From Methylophilus sp. QUAN (GTDB taxonomy: Bacteria > Pseudomonadota > Gammaproteobacteria > Burkholderiales > Methylophilaceae): DNA of 64,000 nucleotides. A model generated the notes under the pieces. That model was not told where the DNA came from, did no database searches, and saw only the letters and a program-made list of their open reading frames with translations. This document shows positions 36,463 to 45,716 of this stretch, piece by piece. Position numbers and translations under genes: made by a program. The stretch is taken from positions 496,001 through 560,000 of the forward strand of contig NZ_JADKYT010000002.1 in NCBI RefSeq assembly GCF_015354445.1, written 5' to 3'. Within the stretch, counting starts at the first letter, position 1. The number at the start of each line of letters is the position of its first letter.

Positions 36463-37131
36463 TTAGAAAATCTCTTGAATGTCTGCAATCGCCACCGACG
36501 TGTTGTTGCTTAAGTTCAGTTTCGCGCCACTGGTGCTGGTGGTCACGCTTTGTACCTGTGCCAGGCTGAGGGCGGTACTCTTCACTGTGGTATCGCCGGT
36601 TTTTGCCGTGATTTCATAGGTGTAGTCACCGCTTGGTGCGGTCGTGCCATCATCCATCTTGCCATCCCAGTTTAAGGCGTTCACACCAACATCTTGCTTG
36701 CCAAACGTGAGGGTACGTATGGTGGCACCCGAGCCGTTTTTAATGGCAACCGTCAAGCCGTCTGCACCATTCGGCACATTCACGCCGAAATAACCGCCGC
36801 TTTCGGTATGGGTTAGGGTTTTGCCTTCCACCAATACGTTGCGGCCTATCATGCTGGTGGCCTGGTAAGACTGGCCAAGCTGTACGCTGCCGATCAGGCT
36901 GCTCATGGTTTCATTCAGCTTGTTGATGCCAGTCACAGTGTTCAACTGCGCCATCTGGCTGGTCACCTGGGCGTTATCCATCGGGTTCAACGGGTCCTGG
37001 TTTTTCATCTGCGTCACCAGCAGGGTCATGAAACGGTCCTGTGTTTCATCGGTGGTGCTGGCACTGTTGCGAGTGTTCACTGAATTCAGTAAATCCTGTG
37101 ACACCTGGTTGTTGGTATTAACGGTGGTCAT
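36463..37131 (-). CDS. flgD: Hook-cap (scaffold) protein
   Basis: The 222-residue protein has the FlgD N-terminal motif FMTLLVTQMKNQDPLNPMDN (about residues 32-51) and a C-terminal Ig-like/Tudor region (LNWDGKMDDGTTAPSGDYTY). It caps the growing hook. Confidence 0.96.
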   Translation of the reverse strand: MTTVNTNNQVSQDLLNSVNTRNSASTTDETQDRFMTLLVTQMKNQDPLNPMDNAQVTSQMAQLNTVTGINKLNETMSSLIGSVQLGQSYQATSMIGRNVLVEGKTLTHTESGGYFGVNVPNGADGLTVAIKNGSGATIRTLTFGKQDVGVNALNWDGKMDDGTTAPSGDYTYEITAKTGDTTVKSTALSLAQVQSVTTSTSGAKLNLSNNTSVAIADIQEIF

Positions 37132-37151
37132 GCTGAAGTCCTTTCTGCAGG

Positions 37152-37556
37152 TTATTGACCGATATTCAGTGTTTTAAGCAACATGGTTTTCGCCGCATTC
37201 ATGGTTTCCACGTTGTTTTGATAAGCGCGAGACGCGGAAATCATGTTCACCATTTCTTCAGTCACATTGACATTCGGCATGGTGATGTAGCCATCGGCAT
37301 TGGCCATCGGGTGCTTGGGGTCGTAGACCATTTTGCCGGGCTTGGTATCTTCAATCACACGCTCGACTTCGACCGTGCTGCTCTTATTCGCTGCGTCCTG
37401 CACCGCCTTGAACACGACTTGTTTAGACTGGTAGGGCTTGCCATCTGAACTCACCACGCTGTCGGCGTTGGCGAGGTTACTGGCCACGGTATTGAGGCGC
37501 ATGGATTGCGCACTCATGGCTGAGCCGGAAATTTTGAATACGTTAAACAGAGACAT
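37152..37556 (-). CDS. flgC: Flagellar proximal rod protein FlgC
   Basis: The 134-residue rod protein has RLNTVASNLANADSV at the N-terminus and PNVNVTEEMVNMISASRAYQ near the C-terminus. It lies 16 nt after flgB. Confidence 0.97.
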   Translation of the reverse strand: MSLFNVFKISGSAMSAQSMRLNTVASNLANADSVVSSDGKPYQSKQVVFKAVQDAANKSSTVEVERVIEDTKPGKMVYDPKHPMANADGYITMPNVNVTEEMVNMISASRAYQNNVETMNAAKTMLLKTLNIGQ

Positions 37557-37572
37557 GACAGACCTCCTTTAA

Positions 37573-38007
37573 TTATTGCTGGCCGTTAATTGCGGACAAC
37601 ATTTTCTTAATCTGGCCGCCTATCATGGTCAGGCTGGCCTCGTAACGGATACCGTTATCGACATAAGCATTACGCTCCACATCCATGTCGACCGTGTTGC
37701 CATCGGCAGAGCCTTGCACCACGGAGCGGAACAGTGGGTCACTGGCGCCACTGACATAGCCGCTGCTGCCCGTGCCATTCATATGGCCCGCATTGGTTTG
37801 TTGCAATGCACCATTGGTGGTGGCTGTGCCAGCAGAGGCATTGGGTTGCAGTGCTGCCTTCATGGCAGACTGAAAGTCGATGTCACGCGCTTTATATTGC
37901 GGCGTATCTGCATTGGCAATATTCGATGCCAACAGCTCTTGACGTTGATTGCGCACGCGCAATGCCGTCTGATGGAAATTCAGTGCGGCGTCCAGTTTGT
38001 TTATCAT
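37573..38007 (-). CDS. flgB: Flagellar proximal rod protein FlgB
   Basis: The 144-residue rod protein has the motif ELLASNIANADTPQYKARDI and is the first gene of the rod-hook operon flgB-flgL. AAAGGA precedes the ATG. The promoter must lie in the gap shared with the divergent flgA. Confidence 0.96.
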   Translation of the reverse strand: MINKLDAALNFHQTALRVRNQRQELLASNIANADTPQYKARDIDFQSAMKAALQPNASAGTATTNGALQQTNAGHMNGTGSSGYVSGASDPLFRSVVQGSADGNTVDMDVERNAYVDNGIRYEASLTMIGGQIKKMLSAINGQQ

Positions 38008-38243
38008 CGTTTCATCCTTTCCTGGCTGTTTCTCAAGCCCTGTTCGAATCCTGTTGCTTTCGAACCTCTAAAGTTTTGCCATCTGCAGCCGTTAACCCGA
38101 TTAAGCAGGTCTGCTTTCACACATGACTTTTACTAGCTATGCCTAGTGTACGCCGCGGCCTATGCAATGATTCTTCAATTAAACGGGGGAAATCCCCTTT
38201 AATTCCGGGATTAAACTTGCCCGTGATGCGTAGAATAGGGCAC
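38008..38243. promoter_or_regulatory. Divergent flgB / flgA control region
   Basis: This 236-nt gap contains a repeated TTCGAA (38045-38050 and 38063-38068 approximately) and the short inverted repeat GGGG-AAAT-CCCC just upstream of flgA. No sigma-28 site is visible. The class II promoter type is unresolved. Confidence 0.35.
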
Positions 38244-39005
38244 ATGAAACAACTCCAGCCCCAGATTGTGATGATGCTTATTGTTAGCCTGTTATGGCTG
38301 ATGAGTGGCTCTGCGCACGCGGCAGACCGCACTGTGATTGCGAATCAGCATGCAGCGGGCGCTGCCACGGCAGGCAATGACATGCACAGCCGCTTGTATC
38401 AGACGGCGATGCAATATGTGCAAAGCCAGACACAAGGCTATCCGGGCAAAGTCAATATCGAGATTCAGCCGCTGGACAGCCGTATCCGCATTGCTGAGTG
38501 TGCCTTGATGGAAGGATTTACCGTACAGGGCGCACGTTTGTGGGGTAAAACCCATATTGGTGTGCGTTGCCTGCAATCTGACACCAAGCCATGGACACTC
38601 TATGTACAGGCGGATGTGCAGGTGTGGGGAGAATATGCCGTCACTGGCTTGCCGGTCAGCCAGGGCTCACCAGTACAAACCACAGACGTGGTCATGCAGT
38701 CTGGGGATTTAAGTAAATTGCCAGCTGGCATTATTACCGATCTTTCTATGCTGGAGGGTAAACAGGCAGCATTGAATTTGCCACTGGGCACCGTGTTAAG
38801 ACCTGAACTGCTTAAGTCTGTACCGGTGATTAAGCAAGGGCAAACTGTTCAATTAAATAGTCGTGGTGACGGCTTTGTCATCTCGGCTGATGGCACCGCC
38901 ATGCAAACCGCGAATGTTGGTCAGGTGGTTGATGTGAAAGTCAGCAGCGGCCAGATTGTAAAAGGCGTTGCGCAGTCTTCCGGTAAGGTAGACGTGCGCT
39001 TTTAG
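38244..39005 (+). CDS. flgA: P-ring assembly chaperone
   Basis: The 253-residue periplasmic chaperone for FlgI has a signal peptide (LIVSLLWLMSGSAHAA) and a C-terminal SAF-type domain (PVIKQGQTVQLNSRGDGFVI, ending SGKVDVRF). ATG 38244 starts the signal peptide properly; upstream in-frame codons would add a basic extension with no support. Confidence 0.92.
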   Translation: MKQLQPQIVMMLIVSLLWLMSGSAHAADRTVIANQHAAGAATAGNDMHSRLYQTAMQYVQSQTQGYPGKVNIEIQPLDSRIRIAECALMEGFTVQGARLWGKTHIGVRCLQSDTKPWTLYVQADVQVWGEYAVTGLPVSQGSPVQTTDVVMQSGDLSKLPAGIITDLSMLEGKQAALNLPLGTVLRPELLKSVPVIKQGQTVQLNSRGDGFVISADGTAMQTANVGQVVDVKVSSGQIVKGVAQSSGKVDVRF

Positions 39006-39077
39006 TCAGATGGACAACCTTTTTAATTAAAAAATGTCTGAAAATTATAAACATGCGATAAAAAGTATATTAAGCAC

Positions 39078-39104
39078 TAAAGTTCGCTTAAACTATGCCG
39101 ATAG
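39078..39104 (+). promoter_or_regulatory. Sigma-28 (FliA) promoter of flgM-flgN
   Basis: TAAA (39078-39081) and GCCGATAG (39097-39104) are 15 nt apart, differing from the consensus at one base. It drives flgM, giving the usual loop in which FliA raises the level of its own anti-sigma factor. Confidence 0.92.
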
Positions 39105-39173
39105 TACTGTTAACGAATGAGGGTTTTGACTTTGATAAGCCCTGACACAATTCAAAATCAGAAGAGGTACGGC

Positions 39174-39497
39174 ATGAACATTTCAGATTCTATTAAAAAA
39201 TTGGGTGTTGGCGTAGACAAGCCGACATTGGACAAAGGGTCTGCGAGCAAAGGTAGTGACAAAGCGGCAAATACGTCTAGCACTGCCTCTACAGACAATG
39301 TGACTTTATCTTCTGCCTCTGTGCAGTTGCAGTCATTAGAAGCCGGATTAGCGTCTGGTGAAGTCTTTGATACAAACAAGGTCGAAGAAATCAAAGCGGC
39401 GATTGCGCGCGGTGACTTCTCCGTTGATACGGCCAAAGTGGCAGATGGTTTGCTGCAAACCGTAAAAGATTTGATACAACCGAATAATAAAGGGTGA
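39174..39497 (+). CDS. flgM: Anti-sigma-28 factor
   Basis: The 107-residue FlgM binds FliA until the hook is complete and is then exported. The C-terminal sigma-binding region is clear (VEEIKAAIARGDFSVDTAKVADGLL). I start at ATG 39174 (MNISDSIKKLG) after GAGG; an in-frame GTG/ATG further upstream overlaps the leader. It is transcribed from the adjacent sigma-28 promoter. Confidence 0.94.
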   Translation: MNISDSIKKLGVGVDKPTLDKGSASKGSDKAANTSSTASTDNVTLSSASVQLQSLEAGLASGEVFDTNKVEEIKAAIARGDFSVDTAKVADGLLQTVKDLIQPNNKG

Positions 39498-39499
39498 CT

Positions 39500-39982
39500 A
39501 TGATGGCGACTGCAACGCATTTATCTTCTTCTCCAGTAACGTTTGAAAAAGACGCCGCACTGGTTTCAGAACTTTTGAATGATTTGCAGTCTGAACAGTC
39601 CGCTTTGGTCAGCGCGGACCTGGATGTGATTGAGCGCATGGTAGATAAACGTGTTGAACTGCTACAAGCATTAGGTGCCGCCGCTAATTCACGTTATGAC
39701 GCACTGGCCGCGGCCGGTTTTGAGCCAAATGAACAAGGCATGTCTGCCTGGTTGCAAACACAGTCTAGCCCATTGCTGGATTCCGCCTGGGTGACTTTCC
39801 AGCAACAACTGGTACAGGCCAAAGAACTGAATCGCCTGAATGGCATCCTGATCAACAAGAATTTCATACGTAACCAGGAAAAACTGGATGCATTGAACGG
39901 CAAGAGCTCTGCCCCGCAGTTTTATGGTAAGAATGGTCAAGCCCATAGAGCCAACGCCAGCCGCAGTGGTTTTTCAGTGTAA
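39500..39982 (+). CDS. flgN: FlgK/FlgL export chaperone
   Basis: The 160-residue helical protein has the FlgN pattern (ELLNDLQSEQSALVSADLDV, then LVQAKELNRLNGILINKNF). ATG 39500 has AGGG at the right distance, and the flgM stop lies just before it. FlgN delivers the hook-associated proteins to the export gate. Confidence 0.92.
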   Translation: MMATATHLSSSPVTFEKDAALVSELLNDLQSEQSALVSADLDVIERMVDKRVELLQALGAAANSRYDALAAAGFEPNEQGMSAWLQTQSSPLLDSAWVTFQQQLVQAKELNRLNGILINKNFIRNQEKLDALNGKSSAPQFYGKNGQAHRANASRSGFSV

Positions 39983-40000
39983 ACACGCTTCATACGATTA

Positions 40001-40043
40001 AAAACACAACAGCCGAAGAGAATCTCTTCGGCTGTTGTGTTTT
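40001..40043. terminator. Bidirectional terminator between flgN and uup
   Basis: This is a 21-bp perfect inverted repeat around a single central base (40022), with A and T runs at its ends. It lies 18 nt from each gene's end, so it can terminate both convergent units. Confidence 0.92.
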
Positions 40044-40060
40044 AAGGCTCTAGAAATGGC

Positions 40061-41983
40061 TTAAGCCAGGTTTTCCAACGCTTCCCAGCGCGCGAGTTTT
40101 TCCAGGATCAACAATTCAATGTCGTCCAGCCTGTCTTGCAACTGTTTGACCTGCTCAGGCGCCTGTTTATAAATATCACCTTGGGCAAACTGGGTCTGGA
40201 TTTCGGCTTGCTCTTGTTCCAACTGCTCAATCTCTGCCGGCAACGCTTCCAGCTCACGCTGTTCTTTAAAGCTCAATGTTTTTCGGGGTGTGATCTTAGG
40301 TGCGGGTGTGTTTGCTACTGGCGCGGCCACAGATACTTTGGGCGTAGGCGCTGATTTGCTAATACTCGGTTTGCTGGCACGATCCTGGGTAAATCTTAAC
40401 CAGTCATCGTAGCCACCACCAAATTCGGTTAGTTTGCCTTGCCCTTCAAAAGCAATCACTTGCGTGACGGTGTTTTCTAAAAACGCCCGATCATGGCTGA
40501 CGAGGAAAAGGGTGCCTGAATAATCCTGTAATAGCGTCTCCAATAATTCCAGCGTATCAATATCTAGGTCATTGGTAGGTTCATCTAATACCAGGACATT
40601 GGCAGGGCGCGCAAACAGGCGCGCTAGCAGTAAACGGTTGCGTTCACCACCGGAAAGGGATTTCACTGGTGAGCGTGAGCGTTGTGGTGGAAACAGGAAG
40701 TCTTCCAGATAACTGATCACATGTTTACGTTCATTGCCGATTTCAACAAAGTCCGAACCAGGGCTAATGGTGTCGGCTAATGTGGCTTCTTCATCTAATT
40801 GCTCACGCATCTGGTCAAAATAAGCGACATTGATTTTTGTGCCGCGCTGAATCTCGCCACTATCTGCTTCAATGTCACCTAAGATCAGTTTCAATAACGT
40901 GGATTTCCCAATGCCGTTGGGCCCTAATAAACCGATTTTATCGCCACGCAAAATACGGGTACTGAAGCCTTTGATTAAGGTTTTGTCACCATAAGACTTA
41001 TAGACCTGATCAAGCTCTGCCACCAGTTTCCCGCTACGTTCTCCAGCATCCAGGTTGAGTTTGACATCGCCCTGGCGCTCGCGTCTGGCTGCACGGTCTA
41101 AACGTAGCGCTTCCAGTCTTCTTACGCGTCCTTCATTACGTGTACGGCGTGCTTTAATGCCTTGGCGGATCCAGACTTCTTCCTGTGCCAGGAATTTGTC
41201 GAACTTGGCGGCATGGGTTTCTTCGACGGCGAGCAGCTCTTCTTTTTTAACTTGATATTGGGAAAAATTGCCTACAAAGTCTGTCAGATTGCCGCGGTCC
41301 AGCTCGGTAATACGTGTGGCCAGCTTGTCCAGAAAGCGACGGTCATGGGTAATGAACAACACACTGCCATTAAACCCTAGTAACAAATCTTCCAGCCACT
41401 CGATGGCTTCCAGGTCTAAATGGTTGGTTGGCTCATCCAATAGTAAAACTTCAGGCTCCGCAACAAGCGCCCGGCCAAGCGCTACGCGTTTACGCCAGCC
41501 ACCAGAAAGTGTAGAGATCAGGACATCTGCATCCAGCTTTAAGCGGCTAAGCACAGTTTCGACACGTGATTGCGCTACCCATCCATTTTGCGCATCCATT
41601 TCATGCTGTAATGCCTGCATGCGCTCCATCAGCGCCTCAATATTGGCATCCGGCAGGCCCATGTCATGGGTCACTTGATGGTAGTCAATGATGGTTTGCT
41701 GCAAGCTGCCCAAGCCTTCTGCCACCGCTTCAAATACGGTGTGTGCCTTATCCAGCTCAGGCTCTTGTGGCACATAGACCACGCGTACATTTGGTGCCCG
41801 CCATACAGTGCCGTCATCCAGTTTGATGGTACCGGCAATGGCTTTCAGTAAACTGGATTTACCGGCACCATTGCGGCCAATCAAACCGACGCGCTCGCCT
41901 GGGTCTAACTGGAAAGAGGCTTGGGCAAGCAAGGCATGATGGCCAAATGCCAGGCTGGCATTATCAAGCGTAATATGAGGCAT
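40061..41983 (-). CDS. uup: ABC-F ATPase Uup
   Basis: The 640-residue soluble protein has two ABC domains and no membrane segments. Walker A motifs are GRNGAGKSSLL (about residue 37) and GPNGIGKSTLL (about 355), with signatures LSGGWRKR and LSGGERNR. The C-terminal coiled coil after a Pro/Ala/Lys linker is typical of Uup rather than EttA. Uup acts on ribosomes and in tolerance of DNA-structure stress. It is not related in function to its flagellar or polysaccharide neighbours. Confidence 0.92.
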   Translation of the reverse strand: MPHITLDNASLAFGHHALLAQASFQLDPGERVGLIGRNGAGKSSLLKAIAGTIKLDDGTVWRAPNVRVVYVPQEPELDKAHTVFEAVAEGLGSLQQTIIDYHQVTHDMGLPDANIEALMERMQALQHEMDAQNGWVAQSRVETVLSRLKLDADVLISTLSGGWRKRVALGRALVAEPEVLLLDEPTNHLDLEAIEWLEDLLLGFNGSVLFITHDRRFLDKLATRITELDRGNLTDFVGNFSQYQVKKEELLAVEETHAAKFDKFLAQEEVWIRQGIKARRTRNEGRVRRLEALRLDRAARRERQGDVKLNLDAGERSGKLVAELDQVYKSYGDKTLIKGFSTRILRGDKIGLLGPNGIGKSTLLKLILGDIEADSGEIQRGTKINVAYFDQMREQLDEEATLADTISPGSDFVEIGNERKHVISYLEDFLFPPQRSRSPVKSLSGGERNRLLLARLFARPANVLVLDEPTNDLDIDTLELLETLLQDYSGTLFLVSHDRAFLENTVTQVIAFEGQGKLTEFGGGYDDWLRFTQDRASKPSISKSAPTPKVSVAAPVANTPAPKITPRKTLSFKEQRELEALPAEIEQLEQEQAEIQTQFAQGDIYKQAPEQVKQLQDRLDDIELLILEKLARWEALENLA

Positions 41984-42076
41984 AAAGGGGGATGTGGCAG
42001 AGGTTGTTGAATCGATTCGATATTGTAAACGACATCAAACCATACACTACGCTTAATGCGTAAATAAAAGAATCAC

Positions 42077-44017
42077 TCAGTGTATCTGCTGTGAAGGCGA
42101 GGGCAGGGTATCTAGCGATAACGCACCGCCGCGTAGGGAAACATCAGGTGCCGGGCGGGTATCAGGTTGATATTCTTCTACCCAGCGCTGCAAGTCTTGC
42201 TTGATTTGTGCTTCTTGCAAGTGTGGAATATTGCTTAACCAATCCAGCAGATTGGCCAACCAAAGCGCATCTGCACTGCGTGCTTGCGCAATGCGTAATT
42301 TTTCATGGCTGGTGGGCAAGGTACTTTCATCATCTGCTAGCAGTTCTTCATATAGTTTTTCACCCGGGCGCAAGCCGGTAAACTCTATGCGAATATCCTG
42401 CTCTTGCAGGCCTGATAATTTAATCATATCGCGTGCCAAGTCGATAATTCTGACCGGTGTGCCCATGTCCAGCACAAACACCTCGCCGCCATTACCCATG
42501 GTGGCTGCCTGCAACACTAATTGCGCCGCCTCGGGGATAGACATAAAGTAGCGTGTGATTTCTGGGTGGGTAATGGTAATCGGGCCGCCATGGGCAATCT
42601 GCTCACGGAACTTGGGAATCACACTACCGCTACTGCCCAATACGTTGCCAAAACGCACCGTGATAAAACGCGTGCGGCTATTCTCGCCATGCTGCAATCC
42701 CTGGCAAATCAGCTCCGCCAGCCGTTTGCTGGCACCCATCACATTGGTGGGGTTCACGGCTTTATCGGTTGAAACCAGCACAAACGTTGGGACACCCGCC
42801 GCCTGGCAAGCTGACGCAATCTGGTAGGTGCCATGGGCGTTATTCTGCAAGGCCTCCACCACATTAAAATGCTCCATCATCGGCACGTGCTTGTAAGCGC
42901 CAGCATGCAACACCACATCAGGTTGATGGCTTTGCAAAATACGCTGAATACGCGTCTGGTTTTTCACATCTGCCACCAGGTACACCAGCTCGGTATCCGT
43001 CACCCACTGGCTAAATTCCTGTTGCAGGGTATAAAGCGCATATTCAGAAATATCCAGGCAAATTAACTGCGTCGGGTGAAAGCTCAATATCTGGCGGCAT
43101 AACTCAGAACCTATCGAGCCCGCAGCACCAGACACCAGCACCACTTTGTTCGCTAGCATACTGCTCAGACCATGCGTGTCTAACTGCACCACATCGCGCC
43201 CTAGCAAATCCTCCACATCAATCTTGCGAATCTGAGACAAACTGATGCGGCCACTGATCAGGTCCGACATCGCAGGCAAAGTTAACACCTCCATGCCCTC
43301 GACTTTACGCGCCGCTTCAACAGCCAGGCGACGCTTTTCATGACGACTCCCCGGCATCGCAATCATGCAATGCTGGCAACCATGCCGTGCCGCAATCTGC
43401 GCCATATCTTCCAACCCACCCTCGACCTTGGTGTGCATAATCTCGCGCCCAACCAGTTTGTTACTAGGGTCAACCATCGCCACGACACGCCACTCAGGGT
43501 TCTTGCTCAACTCTTTAATCAGGCTAAACGAAGCGTCTTCAACGCCAATCACAATCACAGGCTTGCCTTGCAAGGCAATGCCATTGAATAAACGACGTTC
43601 CTTCCATGCTCGGTAAATAAAACGGCTACCGCCCATGGCTAGTGTCAATAACATGGGGTGAAGAATAAGTACAGAACGTGGAATGATAATGGAGGGATGC
43701 ACCAATAAGGCATATGATGCACTCAGTAGTGCTGCAAAACCAATTGCACGCATAATACGCTTCAAGTCAGGCAGGCTGGCAAATCGCCATACACCTTTGT
43801 ACAGGCCAAATGTATAAAAAGAAATCGCGTGGAATATAAAAATGACAGGCAGGCTTTGCCAGATATAGTGCTTGAATTCAACAGGGATTTGAAAATTAAA
43901 ACGCAACGAAAATGCCATCCACCATGCAGCTATGACAATAGTGGCGTCATGTATGAACGCTAATAAGGATAAGAGTCGGCCAGGAATTCTAAGCATATTG
44001 ATTGCTGTGATGATCAA
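42077..44017 (-). CDS. FlaA1/PglF/WbpM-type UDP-GlcNAc 4,6-dehydratase, membrane form
   Basis: The 646-residue protein has an N-terminal membrane domain (about four helices to residue 120) and two Rossmann regions. The catalytic SDR part has GAAGSIGSELCRQI (about 293) and STDKAVNPTNVMGASKRLAE, where Met replaces the SDR tyrosine and TDK supplies catalysis, as in PglF. The product would be a UDP-4-keto-6-deoxy-HexNAc for a QuiNAc or FucNAc-type first sugar. It overlaps the sugar-transferase gene by 4 nt and is the last gene of the operon. Confidence 0.9.
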   Translation of the reverse strand: MIITAINMLRIPGRLLSLLAFIHDATIVIAAWWMAFSLRFNFQIPVEFKHYIWQSLPVIFIFHAISFYTFGLYKGVWRFASLPDLKRIMRAIGFAALLSASYALLVHPSIIIPRSVLILHPMLLTLAMGGSRFIYRAWKERRLFNGIALQGKPVIVIGVEDASFSLIKELSKNPEWRVVAMVDPSNKLVGREIMHTKVEGGLEDMAQIAARHGCQHCMIAMPGSRHEKRRLAVEAARKVEGMEVLTLPAMSDLISGRISLSQIRKIDVEDLLGRDVVQLDTHGLSSMLANKVVLVSGAAGSIGSELCRQILSFHPTQLICLDISEYALYTLQQEFSQWVTDTELVYLVADVKNQTRIQRILQSHQPDVVLHAGAYKHVPMMEHFNVVEALQNNAHGTYQIASACQAAGVPTFVLVSTDKAVNPTNVMGASKRLAELICQGLQHGENSRTRFITVRFGNVLGSSGSVIPKFREQIAHGGPITITHPEITRYFMSIPEAAQLVLQAATMGNGGEVFVLDMGTPVRIIDLARDMIKLSGLQEQDIRIEFTGLRPGEKLYEELLADDESTLPTSHEKLRIAQARSADALWLANLLDWLSNIPHLQEAQIKQDLQRWVEEYQPDTRPAPDVSLRGGALSLDTLPSPSQQIH

Positions 44018-44583
44018 TGAGTGATGTTATCACGTTTGATCACTTTGACAGCAGTCATGCAAACTATCCTAATATCCAACCATAACGATTTATGACTTAG
44101 ATAGTAAGCGTCCAAAGCAACTTTTTGCGGGATCGGGATTTCATCGCGGCCATTAACTTGTGCCCAACCGGTGATGCCGGGTTGCAGAGTGTGTACGCGA
44201 TGCGACGTTCGTAGCGTGATTAGATCGTCCTGGTTGAATAATGCAGGTCGCGGGCCTACTATAGACATGTCTCCTTTAAGTACGCTCCATAATTGCGGCA
44301 ACTCATCCAGGCTGGTCTTGCGAATAAAGCTACCTACAGGTGTCAGGTAACTGCCGGATTGTGTCTGTTGCTGCATGAGGTGGGTAGCAAGCTGTGGAGT
44401 GCCTACCTGCATGGAGCGAAATTTAGGCATATTAAATAGCTTGTTATGTTTGCCTACTCTCTGGCTCCAGTAAAGTGCTGGTCCAGAGGAGGTCATTTTG
44501 ACCAGCAATAGGGTCAAAATGATCAGCGGCAATAACAACAGTGATGCAGAGAGTGATAATACGATATCAAACAGGCGTTTCAT
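44014..44583 (-). CDS. Initiating phosphoglycosyltransferase (PglC/WcaJ C-terminal type)
   Basis: The 189-residue monotopic transferase moves a sugar-1-phosphate to undecaprenyl phosphate, starting the repeat or glycan. One N-terminal hydrophobic hairpin (LFDIVLSLSASLLLLPLIIL) precedes the family motifs FNMPKFRSM, TSLDELPQLWSVLKG (with the catalytic Asp-Glu pair) and IVGPRPAL. The start at 44583 overlaps the preceding glycosyltransferase stop (ATGA); longer starts run into that gene. The small size fits PglC. Confidence 0.92.
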   Translation of the reverse strand: MKRLFDIVLSLSASLLLLPLIILTLLLVKMTSSGPALYWSQRVGKHNKLFNMPKFRSMQVGTPQLATHLMQQQTQSGSYLTPVGSFIRKTSLDELPQLWSVLKGDMSIVGPRPALFNQDDLITLRTSHRVHTLQPGITGWAQVNGRDEIPIPQKVALDAYYLSHKSLWLDIRIVCMTAVKVIKRDNITH

Positions 44584-45716
44584 GATTCTTGGTGTAGATG
44601 TTGTTGATAAAAAGTCAGCCACGCATGAGTGATGAGTCGACTGTCAAAGGAGTGTTGTACTCGCGCAAGCGCCTGCTGCCCTAGTGTTTGCCTTAAGGCA
44701 GTATCGTGGACCAGTACTTGCAGTTTCTCATGAATGTCTCCCACTTGTCTGGGTGCATGTAATAGGCCTGTATGTCCATCCACCAATGCGTCGGTGATGC
44801 CATAGATATTAGAGGCTAGGCTTGGTATGGCACAAGCAGCGGCTTCTATAATTACAACACCAAATCCCTCTCGATAACTTGGTAAGCAAAGGACGTCAGC
44901 AGCATTCATATAGTCGGCAGGCTGATTTGTTTCAGGCTGAATGTGCAATAGATGTCTTTTGTGCATGAGTTGTTGCGAAATTACTGACAGTAGTTTGTGT
45001 TCATCAGGACCCACAATCAGCAGATGTACATCCAATTGAGGCATCTGCGCATAAGCATTGACTAAGTCAAGAAGGCCTTTGTCACGATTCAAGCGACCAA
45101 TAAATAGCAGTACTACGGCGCTCTTAGGAATTCCCAAGCGCTGCCTTATAGCATGTCTTTTATCTTTATCTGGGGAGAAACGTTTCAAATCAACGCCGGC
45201 AATTGATCCCTCATTGAATACGATTGCTTTACCTGCATCGATGATATTGTGTTGCAGTAGAAAGTTCTTTTCTGACTTACTGACAATGGTCAAATGTGTA
45301 GCTAGTTTAGCGACCAGCTTATCCAGCGTGATCAATAACCAGCGCATAAACCCGCGTTGAGTAATCCATACCTCTCCCTGAAAAGTATGCACCCGCATTG
45401 GTCGTCGTGTAAACCAGCCTGCTAGCATGGTCAATAAACCTGCCTTAGGCGTGACGGAATGCACTGCATCGTAGCGTTGGCTAGCAAATAGCCACATCAG
45501 TTTGAGTAGGCACAAAACGTCAAACAGTGGATGTATCTCGCGTCTGATAGCTATTGGAATTAGAGTGATATTCAGATCGAGATCAGCTAGCAGTTGCTTG
45601 TTTTGTGTATTAACTACCAGCGACACATCAAACTGTTTTGACAGCATATGTAGATGCTCACGCATAAACGCTTTGACGGCAAATTCAGCAGTTAAAACAA
45701 AACAGATCTTTTTCAT
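44580..45716 (-). CDS. Glycosyltransferase family 4
   Basis: The 378-residue GT-B enzyme has an N-terminal acceptor domain (RVHTFQGEVW) and donor-site motifs FIGRLNRDKGLLDLV and YREGFGVVIIEAA (the EX7E pattern). It should add the second or a later sugar on the lipid carrier. The start at 45716 overlaps the upstream stop (ATGA), so it is coupled to the GT2 gene. Donor and linkage are unknown. Confidence 0.88.
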   Translation of the reverse strand: MKKICFVLTAEFAVKAFMREHLHMLSKQFDVSLVVNTQNKQLLADLDLNITLIPIAIRREIHPLFDVLCLLKLMWLFASQRYDAVHSVTPKAGLLTMLAGWFTRRPMRVHTFQGEVWITQRGFMRWLLITLDKLVAKLATHLTIVSKSEKNFLLQHNIIDAGKAIVFNEGSIAGVDLKRFSPDKDKRHAIRQRLGIPKSAVVLLFIGRLNRDKGLLDLVNAYAQMPQLDVHLLIVGPDEHKLLSVISQQLMHKRHLLHIQPETNQPADYMNAADVLCLPSYREGFGVVIIEAAACAIPSLASNIYGITDALVDGHTGLLHAPRQVGDIHEKLQVLVHDTALRQTLGQQALARVQHSFDSRLITHAWLTFYQQHLHQES

